59,742 nucleotides of DNA from Acidimicrobiales bacterium (lineage in GTDB: Bacteria; Actinomycetota; Acidimicrobiia; Acidimicrobiales; Bog-793). The number at the start of each line of letters is the position of its first letter. Position 1 is the stretch's first letter. A program made the position numbers and the translations under genes. The notes beneath the pieces were generated by a model. The model was not told the DNA's origin. It saw only the letters and a program-made list of their open reading frames with translations, and did not search any database. This document shows, piece by piece, positions 1 to 8,703 of this stretch. The stretch is taken from contig DATGLP010000022.1 in assembly GCA_035294085.1 (NCBI GenBank), forward strand, positions 1 to 59,742. Direction: 5' to 3'.

Positions 1-252
1 GTCGCCCTGCTCGTAGAGGATCGGCTCGCGCCCTTCGACCAAGATCGCGTAGCGCAGCCCCGGCTTCAGGCGGTTCCAGCCCGGGGTGAGCGTCGAGGTG
101 ATGTAGCGGACGTTCTCGTCGTACATGCACAGGATCGCCCCAAGGCCGTGGCGGCGCATCGCCTCGCGTGCCCGGCCGAGGCGGTACTCGCGCATGCGGG
201 CCCAGTTGATGCGCTCCTGCCAGTCCATCCCGACCGTGCCGAACGAGGCCAT
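1..252 (-). CDS. M24 family peptidase / creatinase-like protein, N-terminal part
   Basis: Only the first 84 codons are present; the gene runs off the left edge. The ATG is preceded by AAAGGAG. The visible part looks like the creatinase N-terminal domain of Xaa-Pro peptidases and related C-N hydrolases: a helical RLGRAREAMRRHGL segment followed by the strand and turn around NVRYITST (about residues 48-55). The metal-binding pita-bread domain lies outside the window, so activity and substrate cannot be judged. It is divergent from the dehydrogenase at 323, with 70 bases between the two starts. The family assignment is fairly safe; a specific function is not. Confidence 0.65.
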   Translation of the reverse strand, partial: MASFGTVGMDWQERINWARMREYRLGRAREAMRRHGLGAILCMYDENVRYITSTLTPGWNRLKPGLRYAILVEGREPILYEQGD

Positions 253-322
253 GGCGCTCCTTTCCCGCGGGTGCGGGCAATCCTATAAAGTGCCGGATCG
301 CCGCGACAGAGCTGGGGGTCCC
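253..322. promoter_or_regulatory. Divergent promoter region
   Basis: The 70 bases between two divergent starts hold the only AT-rich stretch nearby, TATAAA at 284-289. It could be a -10 element for the plus gene at 323 (start about 27 bases downstream of the expected transcription start) and, read as TTTATA, for the minus gene. No good -35 hexamer was found. Confidence 0.3.
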
Positions 323-1258
323 GTGGGCTACCGCGTCGTCCTGACAGATCAGGTCTTCCCGAGCGTCGACACCGAGCGCGAGCTGCTGGCGACGATCGAC
401 GCCACGCTCGAGGTCGCGAGCGGCGAGCGCGCGCAGATCCTCCAGGCGGCCGCCGGCGCGGACGCCATCCTCACCACCTACTACCCGCTCGACCGCGCCT
501 TCATCGAAGGGCTCGAACGCTGCCGGGTCATCGCCCGCTACGGCATCGGCGTCGACAACATCGACCTCGCCGCGGCGGCCGAGCGCGGGATCGTCGTCAC
601 CAACGTCCCCGACTACTGCATCGAGGAGGTCGGCGCGCACACCGTCGCCCTCGTGCTCGCGCTCTTGCGCCGCGTGCCCGCGGGCGCCGCCATCGTGGCC
701 GCCGGCGGCTGGGGGATCGAGGGGGTGCGGCCGATCCGGCGCCTCTCGACGCTCGTCCTCGGCCTCGTCGGCACCGGACGCATCGGCCGCTGGGTGGCGG
801 GCGCGCTCGGCCCGCTCGTCGCCGAGGTGCTCGCCTACGACCCCTTCCTGAGCGAACCGCCGCCGGGAACCCGCCTCGTCGAGCTCGACGAGCTGCTCGC
901 GCGCTCCGACGTCGTGAGCCTCCACTGCCCGCTCACCGAGGCGACACGGGGCCTCATCGGCACGGACGAGCTCGCGCGCATGAAGCGCAGCGCCGTCCTC
1001 GTCAACACCTCCCGCGGACCGCTCGTGCAGTTCGGTGCCCTGCGCGCCGCGCTCGAGGCGGGCGAGATCGCCGGCGCCGCGCTCGACGTGTTCGAGACCG
1101 AGCCGCCGACGCTCCCCTCCCCGGCGGTGCCGAACCTGCTCGCGACGCCGCACATGGCCTTCTACTCCGAGGAGGCGCTCGCCGAGTCACAGGTGAAGGC
1201 GGCGACCCAGGTCGTGAAGGTGCTCTCCGGCGAGCCGCCCGACTACCCCGTGCGCTGA
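323..1258 (+). CDS. D-2-hydroxyacid dehydrogenase family protein
   Basis: A 311-residue NAD-dependent dehydrogenase of the D-isomer 2-hydroxyacid / CtBP-like family. The Rossmann motif GTGRIG is at about 150-155. The expected catalytic trio is visible: Arg231 in NTSRG, Glu260 in DVFETEP and His277 in TPHMA. The GTG at 323 was chosen because family homology starts there; the open frame continues upstream to 125 but that part is unlike the family. These enzymes reduce 2-oxoacids or oxidise 2-hydroxyacids in the cytoplasm. The substrate is not predictable here. The 3' end converges on an SDR gene 30 bases away. Confidence 0.8.
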   Translation: MGYRVVLTDQVFPSVDTERELLATIDATLEVASGERAQILQAAAGADAILTTYYPLDRAFIEGLERCRVIARYGIGVDNIDLAAAAERGIVVTNVPDYCIEEVGAHTVALVLALLRRVPAGAAIVAAGGWGIEGVRPIRRLSTLVLGLVGTGRIGRWVAGALGPLVAEVLAYDPFLSEPPPGTRLVELDELLARSDVVSLHCPLTEATRGLIGTDELARMKRSAVLVNTSRGPLVQFGALRAALEAGEIAGAALDVFETEPPTLPSPAVPNLLATPHMAFYSEEALAESQVKAATQVVKVLSGEPPDYPVR

Positions 1259-1265
1259 CGGGCCG

Positions 1266-1289
1266 GACCGGCGCGCTCGCGCCGGGGTC
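1266..1289. terminator. Bidirectional hairpin between convergent genes
   Basis: CCGGCGCG and CGCGCCGG form an 8-bp perfect stem (1268-1275 with 1278-1285) over a 2-base loop, in the 29-base gap between two converging stop codons. There is no T tract, so it would be a GC hairpin terminator at best. Confidence 0.45.
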
Positions 1290-2085
1290 ACGGGAGCGTC
1301 CAGCCGCCGTCGACGTAGAGCGCCTGGCCGGTCACCATCGAGGCCTCGTCGCTCAGCAGGAAGGCGACCGGGCCGACGAGCTCCTCGGTCTCGAGCAGGC
1401 GCCCCATCGGGATGCGCGAGACGATCCCCGCCCGGAACGACTCGTCCTGCATGAGCGCGCGGTTCTGGTCGGTGAGCGCCGCCGTCGGGCACACCATGTT
1501 GACGCGCACGCCCCGCTTCGCCCACTCGAGGGCGAGCACCCTGCCGAGCTGGAGGACGCCGGCCTTGCTCGCCGAGTAGGCGGCCCAGTCGACGATCGCC
1601 GAGCTGGCGAAGGTCGAGCCGATGAGGACGATCGAGCCGCCGCTGCCGTCGAGCATCCGCCGGCCCGCCGCGGTGGCGGTGATGAACACCCCCGTGAGGT
1701 TGGTGTCGACGACCCGGCGGAACGTCGAGGCGCTCATCTTCTCGGCGGGCCCGACCTCGGTGATGCCGGCGTTCGCGATGGCGCCGGTGACCGGTCCGAA
1801 GGCGGCCGTGAGCTCGTCGAGCGCCGCCTCCACCGAGGCCTCGTCCGTCACGTCGGTGCGCACGGCAACAGCCTCGCCACCGGCCGCCTCCACCTCGGCG
1901 CGCACGGCCGCCATCTTCTCGACGTCGCGCGAGAGGATCCCGACGCGCGCGCCCTTCCTCGCCAGCCCGACGGCCAGGGTGCGACCGATCCCCTTGCTCG
2001 CGCCGGTGATCGCGACGACCGGCCCTCGGCCATCCCACCCGGACGACCAGCGCCCGGCCGCTTCCTCGGACGGACCAACCCCCAT
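1288..2085 (-). CDS. SDR family NAD(P)-dependent oxidoreductase
   Basis: A 265-residue classical short-chain dehydrogenase. The cofactor motif TGASKGIG is at 27-34, NAG at 105-107, and the catalytic Ser157, Tyr170 and Lys174 (YSASK) are all present. The C-terminal VTGQALYVDGG is typical of the family. The ATG at 2085 was chosen over an upstream start because a strong GGGGAGGG ribosome site lies 6-7 bases before it and the family fold begins just after. It is divergent from the quinone oxidoreductase at 2212. The substrate is unknown; oxidation of a hydroxy intermediate from the neighbouring catabolic genes is possible but only a guess. Confidence 0.85.
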   Translation of the reverse strand: MGVGPSEEAAGRWSSGWDGRGPVVAITGASKGIGRTLAVGLARKGARVGILSRDVEKMAAVRAEVEAAGGEAVAVRTDVTDEASVEAALDELTAAFGPVTGAIANAGITEVGPAEKMSASTFRRVVDTNLTGVFITATAAGRRMLDGSGGSIVLIGSTFASSAIVDWAAYSASKAGVLQLGRVLALEWAKRGVRVNMVCPTAALTDQNRALMQDESFRAGIVSRIPMGRLLETEELVGPVAFLLSDEASMVTGQALYVDGGWTLP

Positions 2086-2211
2086 GGCGCCCTCCCCACG
2101 CGAGCTCGGCCGGCACGACCTGCGAGGCGGGTCCTGGCCGCCGGTCATCGTAGGAGTGGGTCGGTCGCACGGCAAGGCTGTCGCCTCGCCGCGCTCGGCT
2201 AGCGTGGCCGC

Positions 2212-3156
2212 GTGCACGCCGTCGTCATCTCAGGTGGACGCGTCGCCTGGGCAGAGCGGCCCGAGCCGGGCTTCGGCAGCGACGAGCTCCTCGTCGAGGT
2301 CCGCGCCGCAGGGCTCAACGGTGCGGACCTCCTCCAGGTCGCGGGCCGCTACCCGCCGCCGCCGGGCTCGCGGGCTGCCGCCGACGTCCCCGGGCTCGAG
2401 CTCGCCGGGGTCGTCGTCGCCGCCGGGTCCTCGGTGCGCCGCTTCAGCGTCGGAGACCGCGTCATGGGGCTCGCCGAGGGCGCCGCGCAGGCGGAGCTCG
2501 CCGTCCTCCACGAGCGCGTCGCGCTCCCGGTCCCCGCCGAGCTCGACCTCGAGGCGGCCGGCGGCTTCCCCGAGGTCTTCGCCACCGCCTACGACGCCCT
2601 GTTCACGCAGGCGCAGCTGGGCGCGGGCGACCGCCTCCTCGTCAACGGCGCGGCCGGCGGCGTCGGCACCGCGGCGGTGCAGCTCGGCGTGGCCACGGGT
2701 GCCAGCGTCGTGGCGAGCGTGCGCGCCGAGCACCTGCGCGAGCGCGTCGCGAGCCTCGGCGCCGAGGCGGTCGGACCGGACGGCGCGTTCTCCCGCGGCC
2801 CCTACGACGTGGTCCTCGAGCTCGTCGGCGCGGTGAACCTCCCCGGCGACCTCGATGCGCTCGCGACGGGCGGGCGCGTCGTCGTCATCGGCGTCGGTGC
2901 CGGCGCCCGCAGCGAGCTCGACCTGCGGGTGCTCATGGCGCGGCGGGGACGGATCCTCGCCTCGACGCTTCGCAGCCGGTCGCTCGAGGAGAAGGCGATC
3001 CTCGCGCGCACCCTCGAGCACCACGTCTTCCCGCTCCTCGCCGCGGGACGCGTGCGCGTCCTCGTCGAGGCGACGTACGCCTTCGGCGAGGTCGAGCGCG
3101 CCTACGAGCACTTCGCCCGCGGCAAGCTCGGCAAGATCGTCCTCGTCCGGCGCTGA
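2212..3156 (+). CDS. Zinc-independent quinone oxidoreductase-like MDR protein
   Basis: A 314-residue medium-chain reductase of the NADPH:quinone oxidoreductase (QOR) branch. It has the N-terminal GroES-like fold (AAGLNGADLLQVAGRYPPPP at about 32-51) and the NADP-binding region GAAGGVGTAAVQLG near residues 145-158. The cysteine and histidine ligands of zinc alcohol dehydrogenases are absent. The C-terminal FARGKLGKIVLVRR is characteristic. Translation starts at GTG 2212. It stands alone on the plus strand between two minus-strand units and converges on the ABC permease gene at 3238. Confidence 0.85.
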   Translation: MHAVVISGGRVAWAERPEPGFGSDELLVEVRAAGLNGADLLQVAGRYPPPPGSRAAADVPGLELAGVVVAAGSSVRRFSVGDRVMGLAEGAAQAELAVLHERVALPVPAELDLEAAGGFPEVFATAYDALFTQAQLGAGDRLLVNGAAGGVGTAAVQLGVATGASVVASVRAEHLRERVASLGAEAVGPDGAFSRGPYDVVLELVGAVNLPGDLDALATGGRVVVIGVGAGARSELDLRVLMARRGRILASTLRSRSLEEKAILARTLEHHVFPLLAAGRVRVLVEATYAFGEVERAYEHFARGKLGKIVLVRR

Positions 3157-3237
3157 GCGACCGAGCACGCGGGCGAGGCGGGTCGCGCCGCCACGCGGAG
3201 CGCGCCGGCCCGCGGCTCGCAGAGATGCCGGGCGCGC

Positions 3238-4095
3238 CTACCTGCCCGCGGGGCGCCAGCGGTCGAAGTAGTGCTCGATCCGCTTGAAGAGCTCGGTGAG
3301 CACGACGCCGAGGACCGACATGATGACGAGCCCGACGAAGACCTTCGTCGTGTCGTAGTTCGACGCTGCGTTGCTCATCATGTAGCCGATGCCCGCCGTC
3401 GAGGCGAGGAACTCGGCGACGATCACGCCGACGAGGCCGAGGCCGACCGACAGCCGGATGCCGGTCATGATCGACGGCACGGCCGCCGGCAGCAGGACCG
3501 TGCGGAACATGTCCCAGCGGCTCACGCCGAGGGAGCGAGCCATCTCGACCAAGGTCGGGTCGACGGTCCGCACGCCGTTCGCGGTGTTGACGAGGACCGG
3601 GAACACCGCGAGCAGGAACACGATGGCGACCGACGCCTTCACCCCGATCCCGAACCACACGATGATGATCGGGATGAGCGCGATGCGCGGCGCCGCGTAC
3701 GCGAAGCTGATCAGGTAGTCGAGGGCGTAGTTCACCCGCCGGTACCAGCCGATGGCGAAGCCGATGACGACGCCCGCGACCACCGACAGCGCGAAGCCGA
3801 TGGCGAAGGCGAGGCCCGTCGCCCCGATGTCGCGCCCGAAGGCGGCCGACGTCACGTAGTGGTAGCCGGCGCGCGCGACGAGCGACGGCGAGCTCGCGAA
3901 GAGCGGGTTCACCACGCCGAGGTCGGAGCACACCTGCCAGGCGGCGATGACGACCACGATGCTCGCGAGGCCGAGCAGGACGCGCTCGTGGCGACGGTAG
4001 AAGCTCGGCCGGCCGCGGGACTCGAGCGCCGAGGCGTAGCGCGGCTCGCCCTGCCCGAGGAGCTGCTCTGCGGCCATGGACCCGGCACGTGCCAT
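3238..4095 (-). CDS. ABC transporter permease, SsuC/TauC type (system I)
   Basis: An inner-membrane permease of about 285 residues from the NitT/TauT (sulfonate, nitrate, taurine) class. An N-terminal membrane segment (LLGLASIVVVIAAWQVC) precedes the BPD_transp_1 domain with several further hydrophobic spans. The EAA loop appears as EMARSLGVSRWDMFRTVLLP. The ATG at 4095 follows GGGGGAGGG with 7-base spacing; a GTG one codon earlier is possible. It is the last gene of the operon SBP, ATPase, hydrolase, permease, all on the minus strand. Only one permease gene is present, so the complex probably contains a homodimer. Confidence 0.88.
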   Translation of the reverse strand: MARAGSMAAEQLLGQGEPRYASALESRGRPSFYRRHERVLLGLASIVVVIAAWQVCSDLGVVNPLFASSPSLVARAGYHYVTSAAFGRDIGATGLAFAIGFALSVVAGVVIGFAIGWYRRVNYALDYLISFAYAAPRIALIPIIIVWFGIGVKASVAIVFLLAVFPVLVNTANGVRTVDPTLVEMARSLGVSRWDMFRTVLLPAAVPSIMTGIRLSVGLGLVGVIVAEFLASTAGIGYMMSNAASNYDTTKVFVGLVIMSVLGVVLTELFKRIEHYFDRWRPAGR

Positions 4096-4186
4096 CACGC
4101 GGCCCTCCCCCTCGCTCGGTCGATCCCCGACACGGACCGCCCTCCTGCCCGCTCGACTCGTCCCGCGTGCGCGCGGCGGCCCACCG

Positions 4187-5824
4187 TCACGGCCCCTCCT
4201 CGGTCGGGCGCCGCTGCAGGACGAGCCGGGACGGGTACCGGCGGGAGTGGTGGTAGGTGTCGGTGCCCCACTTCTCCCCGTAGATGATCTGCACGTAGTC
4301 GAGCACCTGCGAATCCGCGTTCGAGAGCTCGAGCACCAGCCGCTCGCCGGGTGAGACGACGAACGAGTACGGCAGGAGCTCGATCTCGAGCTCGTAGACC
4401 TCCCCCGGCTCGACCGGCAGCGCGCGCTCGTGGCGGTGGAACGGCCGCAGGTCGGTGCTCAGGCTCGGGTCGAGCTCGCGGTGCGAGGCGCGCAGCCACC
4501 CCGCGGCGACCCGGCGCGCGCCGCGCTGGTCGCCGTGGGCGGGAACCACGCTCAGCTTGGCGGCCACGTCGAAGTCCTGCTGGTCGCTCGAGGCGAAGAG
4601 GACCACCTTGCCGTCGCCGGTGAACTCGCAGGCCTCGCGAAACGGGCCCGAGGCGAACGTGTTCACCCGCGCGAGGTGGTCGAGCGCTCCCTCCTCGATC
4701 GTCGTCGTGCCGAGCATCCACCGCTCGTCGGGGTACGACCATGAGGTCGCGTCCGGCCCGCGCTCCGGGACCTCGTCGACGAGGCTGCCGTCGTTGAGCG
4801 ACCGGAGCGCACCCGACCGCTCGCCCGACAGGAACCAGGTCACGACCTGCGCGTCCTCGGGCGGCCACGAGCGAGCCGTGCGCAGGCCCGGCCGGCCGGG
4901 GATCTTGTAGCGGACGGGCGGGAGGTCCTCCACGCCGGTCTCGACCCCCTTCAGGTAGCGCTCGTACCACGGGAGGATCTCCGCCTCGTGGAACGAGCGC
5001 GTCGAGTACAGCTGGAAGGCCTCCCGCGAGCTCATCGCATCGACGACGAGCAGCTTGCGCGGGCCAGCGACGCGGTTGAAGCCGACGACGTTGCCGCGCA
5101 GGTGCAGGCCCGCCTTCCCCCAGCAGCCGATGGACAGGACCGGGATGGTGACGCGGTCGAGCTCCCAGAAGGGCGCGCGGCGCCGCTGCCACTCGTCGTC
5201 GAAGGGGTGGGACAAGATGTTCGCGATCAGCTTGTACCGATCGCTCCCGAAGACGTCGTGGCCCTGGTCCTGGTGGCGGCTCAGGACGCTCGTGTACCAG
5301 TTCGACACGAAGTTCGTCGTCGGGATGCCGCCGTGGTACATCCAGTCGCGGTACATGTCGGTCGCGCCGTCGTAGGCGACGATCGTGGCGAGGTGCGGCG
5401 GGCACGTGCGCGCCACGTTCCACTGGCTCCAGCAGAACGCCGACTGGCCGATCATGCCGACGCGGCCCGTGCTCCACGGTTGGGTGGCCACCGTCTCGAT
5501 GACGTCGTGCACGGCGAGCCCCTCCTCACGCGAGACGAGGTCCCACGCGCCCTCCGAGCGCCCCGTGCCGGGCACGTCGACAGCAACGAAGGCGTAGCCG
5601 CGCTCGAGGTACAGGTCGATCGGCCCCGTCTCGCGGAAGGGGAACGCCCAGTAGGCGGGGAGCCCGATGAGCGCCTTCTGGTACGGGGACGCCGCGAGCA
5701 GCACCGGGAACGGGCCGCTGCCCTCGGGGAGGTAGGCGTCGGCGCGCACCACCGTGCCGAAGCGCGAGGTCACCTCGAGCTCGATCGGTTCGGGGAGCCA
5801 CGCCGGCCGGCGCGTTGCAGCCAT
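4187..5824 (-). CDS. CocE/NonD family (S15-like) alpha/beta hydrolase
   Basis: A 545-residue hydrolase of the CocE/X-Pro dipeptidyl-peptidase family, the usual length for this group. The N-terminal alpha/beta domain has YLPEGSGPFPVLL, DVPGTGRSEG and the nucleophile Ser128 in GQSAF. The C-terminal half is the beta-rich jelly-roll domain (PEDAQVVTWFL, EVYELEIELLPYSFV, GERLVLELSNAD). Members cleave esters or amides of small molecules such as cocaine or cephalosporin precursors. It sits between the ATPase and permease genes of ABC system I, so the imported solute may be an ester or amide that is hydrolysed on entry; that link is inference. No signal peptide is visible, so it should be cytoplasmic. 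Confidence 0.85.
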   Translation of the reverse strand: MAATRRPAWLPEPIELEVTSRFGTVVRADAYLPEGSGPFPVLLAASPYQKALIGLPAYWAFPFRETGPIDLYLERGYAFVAVDVPGTGRSEGAWDLVSREEGLAVHDVIETVATQPWSTGRVGMIGQSAFCWSQWNVARTCPPHLATIVAYDGATDMYRDWMYHGGIPTTNFVSNWYTSVLSRHQDQGHDVFGSDRYKLIANILSHPFDDEWQRRRAPFWELDRVTIPVLSIGCWGKAGLHLRGNVVGFNRVAGPRKLLVVDAMSSREAFQLYSTRSFHEAEILPWYERYLKGVETGVEDLPPVRYKIPGRPGLRTARSWPPEDAQVVTWFLSGERSGALRSLNDGSLVDEVPERGPDATSWSYPDERWMLGTTTIEEGALDHLARVNTFASGPFREACEFTGDGKVVLFASSDQQDFDVAAKLSVVPAHGDQRGARRVAAGWLRASHRELDPSLSTDLRPFHRHERALPVEPGEVYELEIELLPYSFVVSPGERLVLELSNADSQVLDYVQIIYGEKWGTDTYHHSRRYPSRLVLQRRPTEEGP

Positions 5825-5928
5825 CGCCTCAGCTCGCCGGCCTCACGCCCGCGGTCGGGCGCGTACGCTCCCCTGCGGCGGCCGGCGCGACGGCGCCGCG
5901 GCCGACCGGGCGGTCTCCTCCGTCGGGG

Positions 5929-6801
5929 TCAACCCGAAGTCGCCTCCGCTTGGAACCATCCCTCTCGCAGCACCTGCCAGATCGACTCGACGACCTCGGT
6001 GAACTCCAGGCTGTGCCGCTTGGCGGGGTTGCGGCGCAGGTCCCGGTCGACCTCGACGATCGAGCGGACGGTGCTGCGCGGACCGGGCGAGAGCACGACG
6101 ACCTTGTCCGAGAGGTAGACCGCCTCGTCGATCTGGTGGGTGACGAGCACGGCGGTCTTCCTCGTCTGCTCCCAGATGCGCAGCAGCTCGTCGCCCATGT
6201 GCTCGCGCGTCTGGCGGTCGAGCGCCGAGAACGGCTCGTCGAGGAGGAGCAGCTCGGGGTCGACGGCGAGCGCGCGCGCGAGGTTGATCCGCTGCTGCAT
6301 CCCGCCGGAGAGCTCGTGGGGGTACGCGTTGCGGAACGCCGCCAGGCCGACGAGCTCGAGCATCTGCGTCGTCCGCTCGTCGATCTCGTCGCGGGGCAGG
6401 CGGCGGGCCTCGAGGCCGAACGCCACGTTGCGGGCGACGCTGCGCCACGGCAGGAGCGCCGGCGACTGGAACACGACGGCGCAGGTCCTCGCGGGGCCCG
6501 TGACGCGCTCGCCGTTCCAGGTGATCGAGCCGCGGGCGTAGGGGACGAGCCCCGCGACGGCGCGCAGCAGGGTCGACTTCCCGCAGCCGGTCGGCCCGAT
6601 CACGGACACGAACGATCCCCGGTCCGCGGTGAACGACACGTCCTGCACCGCCTGGTACCAGCTCTCGTGGCGCGGCACGTAGTACTCGATGCCGACGCGC
6701 TCCACGACGAGGCCGCTGCGACGCGAGGCGCCTCCCGGCTGGGCGCCGTCGTAGCGCTCCGGCGCGATCGCGCTGTCGCCGCTCTGCACGCCCGTGCTCA
6801 T
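5929..6801 (-). CDS. ABC transporter ATP-binding protein, NitT/TauT type (system I)
   Basis: A 290-residue ATPase. Walker A GPTGCGKST is at 69-77, the ABC signature LSGGMQQ at 164-170 and Walker B LLLLDEP at 184-190, with the switch His in VTHQIDEAV. Together they match the SsuB/TauB group. ATG 6801 was chosen because the fold begins about 30 residues later and the open frame upstream (to 6987) has no family similarity and crosses a hairpin. It pairs with the permease at 3238 and the binding protein at 7129. Confidence 0.88.
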   Translation of the reverse strand: MSTGVQSGDSAIAPERYDGAQPGGASRRSGLVVERVGIEYYVPRHESWYQAVQDVSFTADRGSFVSVIGPTGCGKSTLLRAVAGLVPYARGSITWNGERVTGPARTCAVVFQSPALLPWRSVARNVAFGLEARRLPRDEIDERTTQMLELVGLAAFRNAYPHELSGGMQQRINLARALAVDPELLLLDEPFSALDRQTREHMGDELLRIWEQTRKTAVLVTHQIDEAVYLSDKVVVLSPGPRSTVRSIVEVDRDLRRNPAKRHSLEFTEVVESIWQVLREGWFQAEATSG

Positions 6802-7128
6802 CGCCTCGGCGCCTCGGGAGCCGCGTCCTGGTACAGCCGTACCACCACCCGCTGGCAGCACTCTACATCGGCTCGTTCCGGACGCGGCGCGCACGACGGG
6901 TGCCCGCGGATGGCGGGCACCCGTCGCGAGGGCCGGCGCCCCGACGGTCCTGGCTCGGCCGGGCGTCCCGTCCGCCGGGATCGGCACCGGTGCGCGCCCC
7001 GTCCCTTCAGGGAGCCGGCGCGCACCGCCCGAGCCGCCTTCGAGCTCCGACGCCGCCGTTCCCGGCGCGCCGCGGGAAGTCGCTCCGACGGCCGCGCTGC
7101 TGCGCTGCCGCCCACGAGCCGGATCCGG
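6802..7128 (-). terminator. 327-base spacer with a perfect 14-bp hairpin inside operon I
   Basis: The spacer between the binding-protein and ATPase genes contains a perfect inverted repeat, CGACGGGTGCCCGC at 6894-6907 and its complement at 6913-6926, with a 5-base loop. No T tract follows. In the importer at 31-34 kb a similar hairpin also lies directly downstream of the binding-protein gene. It may stop or process most transcripts so that the binding protein is made in excess. Nothing else recognisable lies in the spacer. Confidence 0.55.
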
Positions 7129-8271
7129 TCACGAGCGCCTCGGCGCGCAGAGCTTCGGGCACCCGAGCTCCTTGTACGCCCGCGCTGCCATCGTCGTCGA
7201 CCAGAACGAGGCGATGTCCGCTTCGCTCAGGGACTTGCCGGTGGACAGGCTCGTGAGCGCCGCGTCGTTCGCGAGCTCCGCCTTCGTCGGGACCGGGTTG
7301 AGCTGGTAGACGTGGATGATGTCGTTGTAGAGCAGCTTCGCCTGCGCCTTGGTGTAGCCGAAGAGCGACTGGATGAGCTTCTCGGTGCGCGCCGGCTGCG
7401 TGAGCACGAGCTTCACGCCCTCGAGGATCGACTTGATGAGGCCCAGCACCACCGTGCCGTGCTGGACGAGGAACGACCTCGACACGGCGAGACCCGAGTA
7501 CCCACCGGTCGGCCCGGCCTGGAGCGGGGTGACGAGGATCTTGGCGCCCCGGACCTTGGACACGGCCGTGACGACGTTGTCGAAGGAGAGGAAGATCGCC
7601 TGGGCCTGGCCCGAGATGAAGGCCGTCTCCTGAGCCGTCTCCGTGCCCAGTGACAGGATGTTCACCTTCCCGAACACGCCCGCCTTCACGAGCAGCTGCT
7701 TCAACGTGACGTAGGGCGAGGACCCGACCGGAGAGGTGACGATCGTCTTGCCGGCGAGCTGCGCGACGGAGCTGATCCCGGGCGCGACGCCGAGGCCCGC
7801 GTCGTCGCGGTTCTCCACGGTCATGACGTCGACGACCGGTGCGCCGCCGAGGGCGGCACGCAGGACCGTGCCGGTGAGCGGGGTGGCCTGGAACGTGCCC
7901 GAGACGAGGCCCGGCACGATCGCTGGGACCGACACCGTGTCGAAGGTCACCTTGATGCCGTTGTCGCGGAAGTAGCCGGCGCGGTTCGCGAGGTAGAGGA
8001 AGCCCCAGTCGACCGAGGCGCCCGGCAACGCGAACGTCACCGGGAAGAGCGAGCGCGGCTTCGCCTTCTTCTTGTGGACGAGCGTCTTGTGTCCGGCCGC
8101 GCCTCGCGCCTTCGCCCGCCCGCTCGCGGCACTCGCGAGGGGCGCGAAGGTGAGGAGCGCGCCGAGCGCCGTGCACGCCGCCAGCAGCACGACGAGACCC
8201 CGGTGACCGACGCGGCGCGCGCGGCCGCGCGACACCGCCGTCCTCGGTTGCGTACTCGACGGCACGGTCAT
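7129..8271 (-). CDS. ABC transporter substrate-binding protein, NMT1/TauA type (system I)
   Basis: A 380-residue exported binding protein. The N-terminus has an Arg-rich region, a hydrophobic core (about 25-45) and a plausible signal-peptidase site ASA-AS near residue 49; LAAC inside the core could alternatively be a lipobox. After a short Lys-rich linker the periplasmic-binding fold starts at VTFALPGASVDWGFLYLANRAGYF, typical of NitT/TauT solute receptors. It is the first gene of operon I, preceded by a good promoter at 8337-8366 and a GGGGGGTGG ribosome site. The ligand cannot be deduced; members bind sulfonates, thiamine precursors, nitrate and aromatic carboxylates. Confidence 0.85.
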   Translation of the reverse strand: MTVPSSTQPRTAVSRGRARRVGHRGLVVLLAACTALGALLTFAPLASAASGRAKARGAAGHKTLVHKKKAKPRSLFPVTFALPGASVDWGFLYLANRAGYFRDNGIKVTFDTVSVPAIVPGLVSGTFQATPLTGTVLRAALGGAPVVDVMTVENRDDAGLGVAPGISSVAQLAGKTIVTSPVGSSPYVTLKQLLVKAGVFGKVNILSLGTETAQETAFISGQAQAIFLSFDNVVTAVSKVRGAKILVTPLQAGPTGGYSGLAVSRSFLVQHGTVVLGLIKSILEGVKLVLTQPARTEKLIQSLFGYTKAQAKLLYNDIIHVYQLNPVPTKAELANDAALTSLSTGKSLSEADIASFWSTTMAARAYKELGCPKLCAPRRS

Positions 8272-8336
8272 GGTGCACCACCCCCCGAGGCCACGCTCGG
8301 TGCCAACGTGGCCTGCTCTGAGCCTTCGTTAACGTG

Positions 8337-8366
8337 ATTGTAACTCAGTCGGAATCAAAATGTCAC
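8337..8366 (-). promoter_or_regulatory. Promoter of ABC operon I
   Basis: On the minus strand GTGACA (8366-8361) and TACAAT (8342-8337) are separated by 18 bases, each one base off the sigma-70 consensus, in an AT-rich patch within GC-rich DNA. Transcription would begin near 8330, inside the palindrome CGTTAACG (8328-8335), about 60 bases before the start codon of the binding protein. The palindrome could be an operator. Confidence 0.6.
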
Positions 8367-8703
8367 GGATCCCTGGCAACGAGGGACGCCGACTCCGGCG
8401 GCGAGCTCCGCCGCCGCAGCTCTGGCGACGTCTCGGCGCGCGGTAGCTCACCGCATCTAGATCGTGCATGGTTCGTGACGAAAGGATGGCCTTGCCCTTC
8501 TCCTGCAGCGTAGACGTGGAGTGTGCACGGCTCCACCAGCAATCCACTGAACGGAACGAAAACCTCGGATCCCTCCAGCACGCACGACGACGCGCGCCGG
8601 CCCACGATCGCGCGACGACGCGGGTCGCCCGCGAGCTGCGCACCTCCGAGGCGGTGCCGTCGCCGGTCGCCGCGCCAGCGCGAGCGGCCGGCGCCCGCAG
8701 CGC
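8367..8703. other. Intergenic stretch without a recognised gene
   Basis: The 337 bases between the operon I promoter and the end of the M29-like gene hold short open frames on both strands. None has a convincing ribosome site or a protein I recognise. An unusual AT-containing patch (about 8455-8575) could hold regulatory sites for operon I. Confidence 0.4.

Noticed and set aside
835-1190. Long open frames antisense to clear genes, here and across most of the window.
   Set aside because: High GC at third positions opens several frames. The products are Arg/Ala/Pro-rich, lack ribosome sites and overlap recognised genes.
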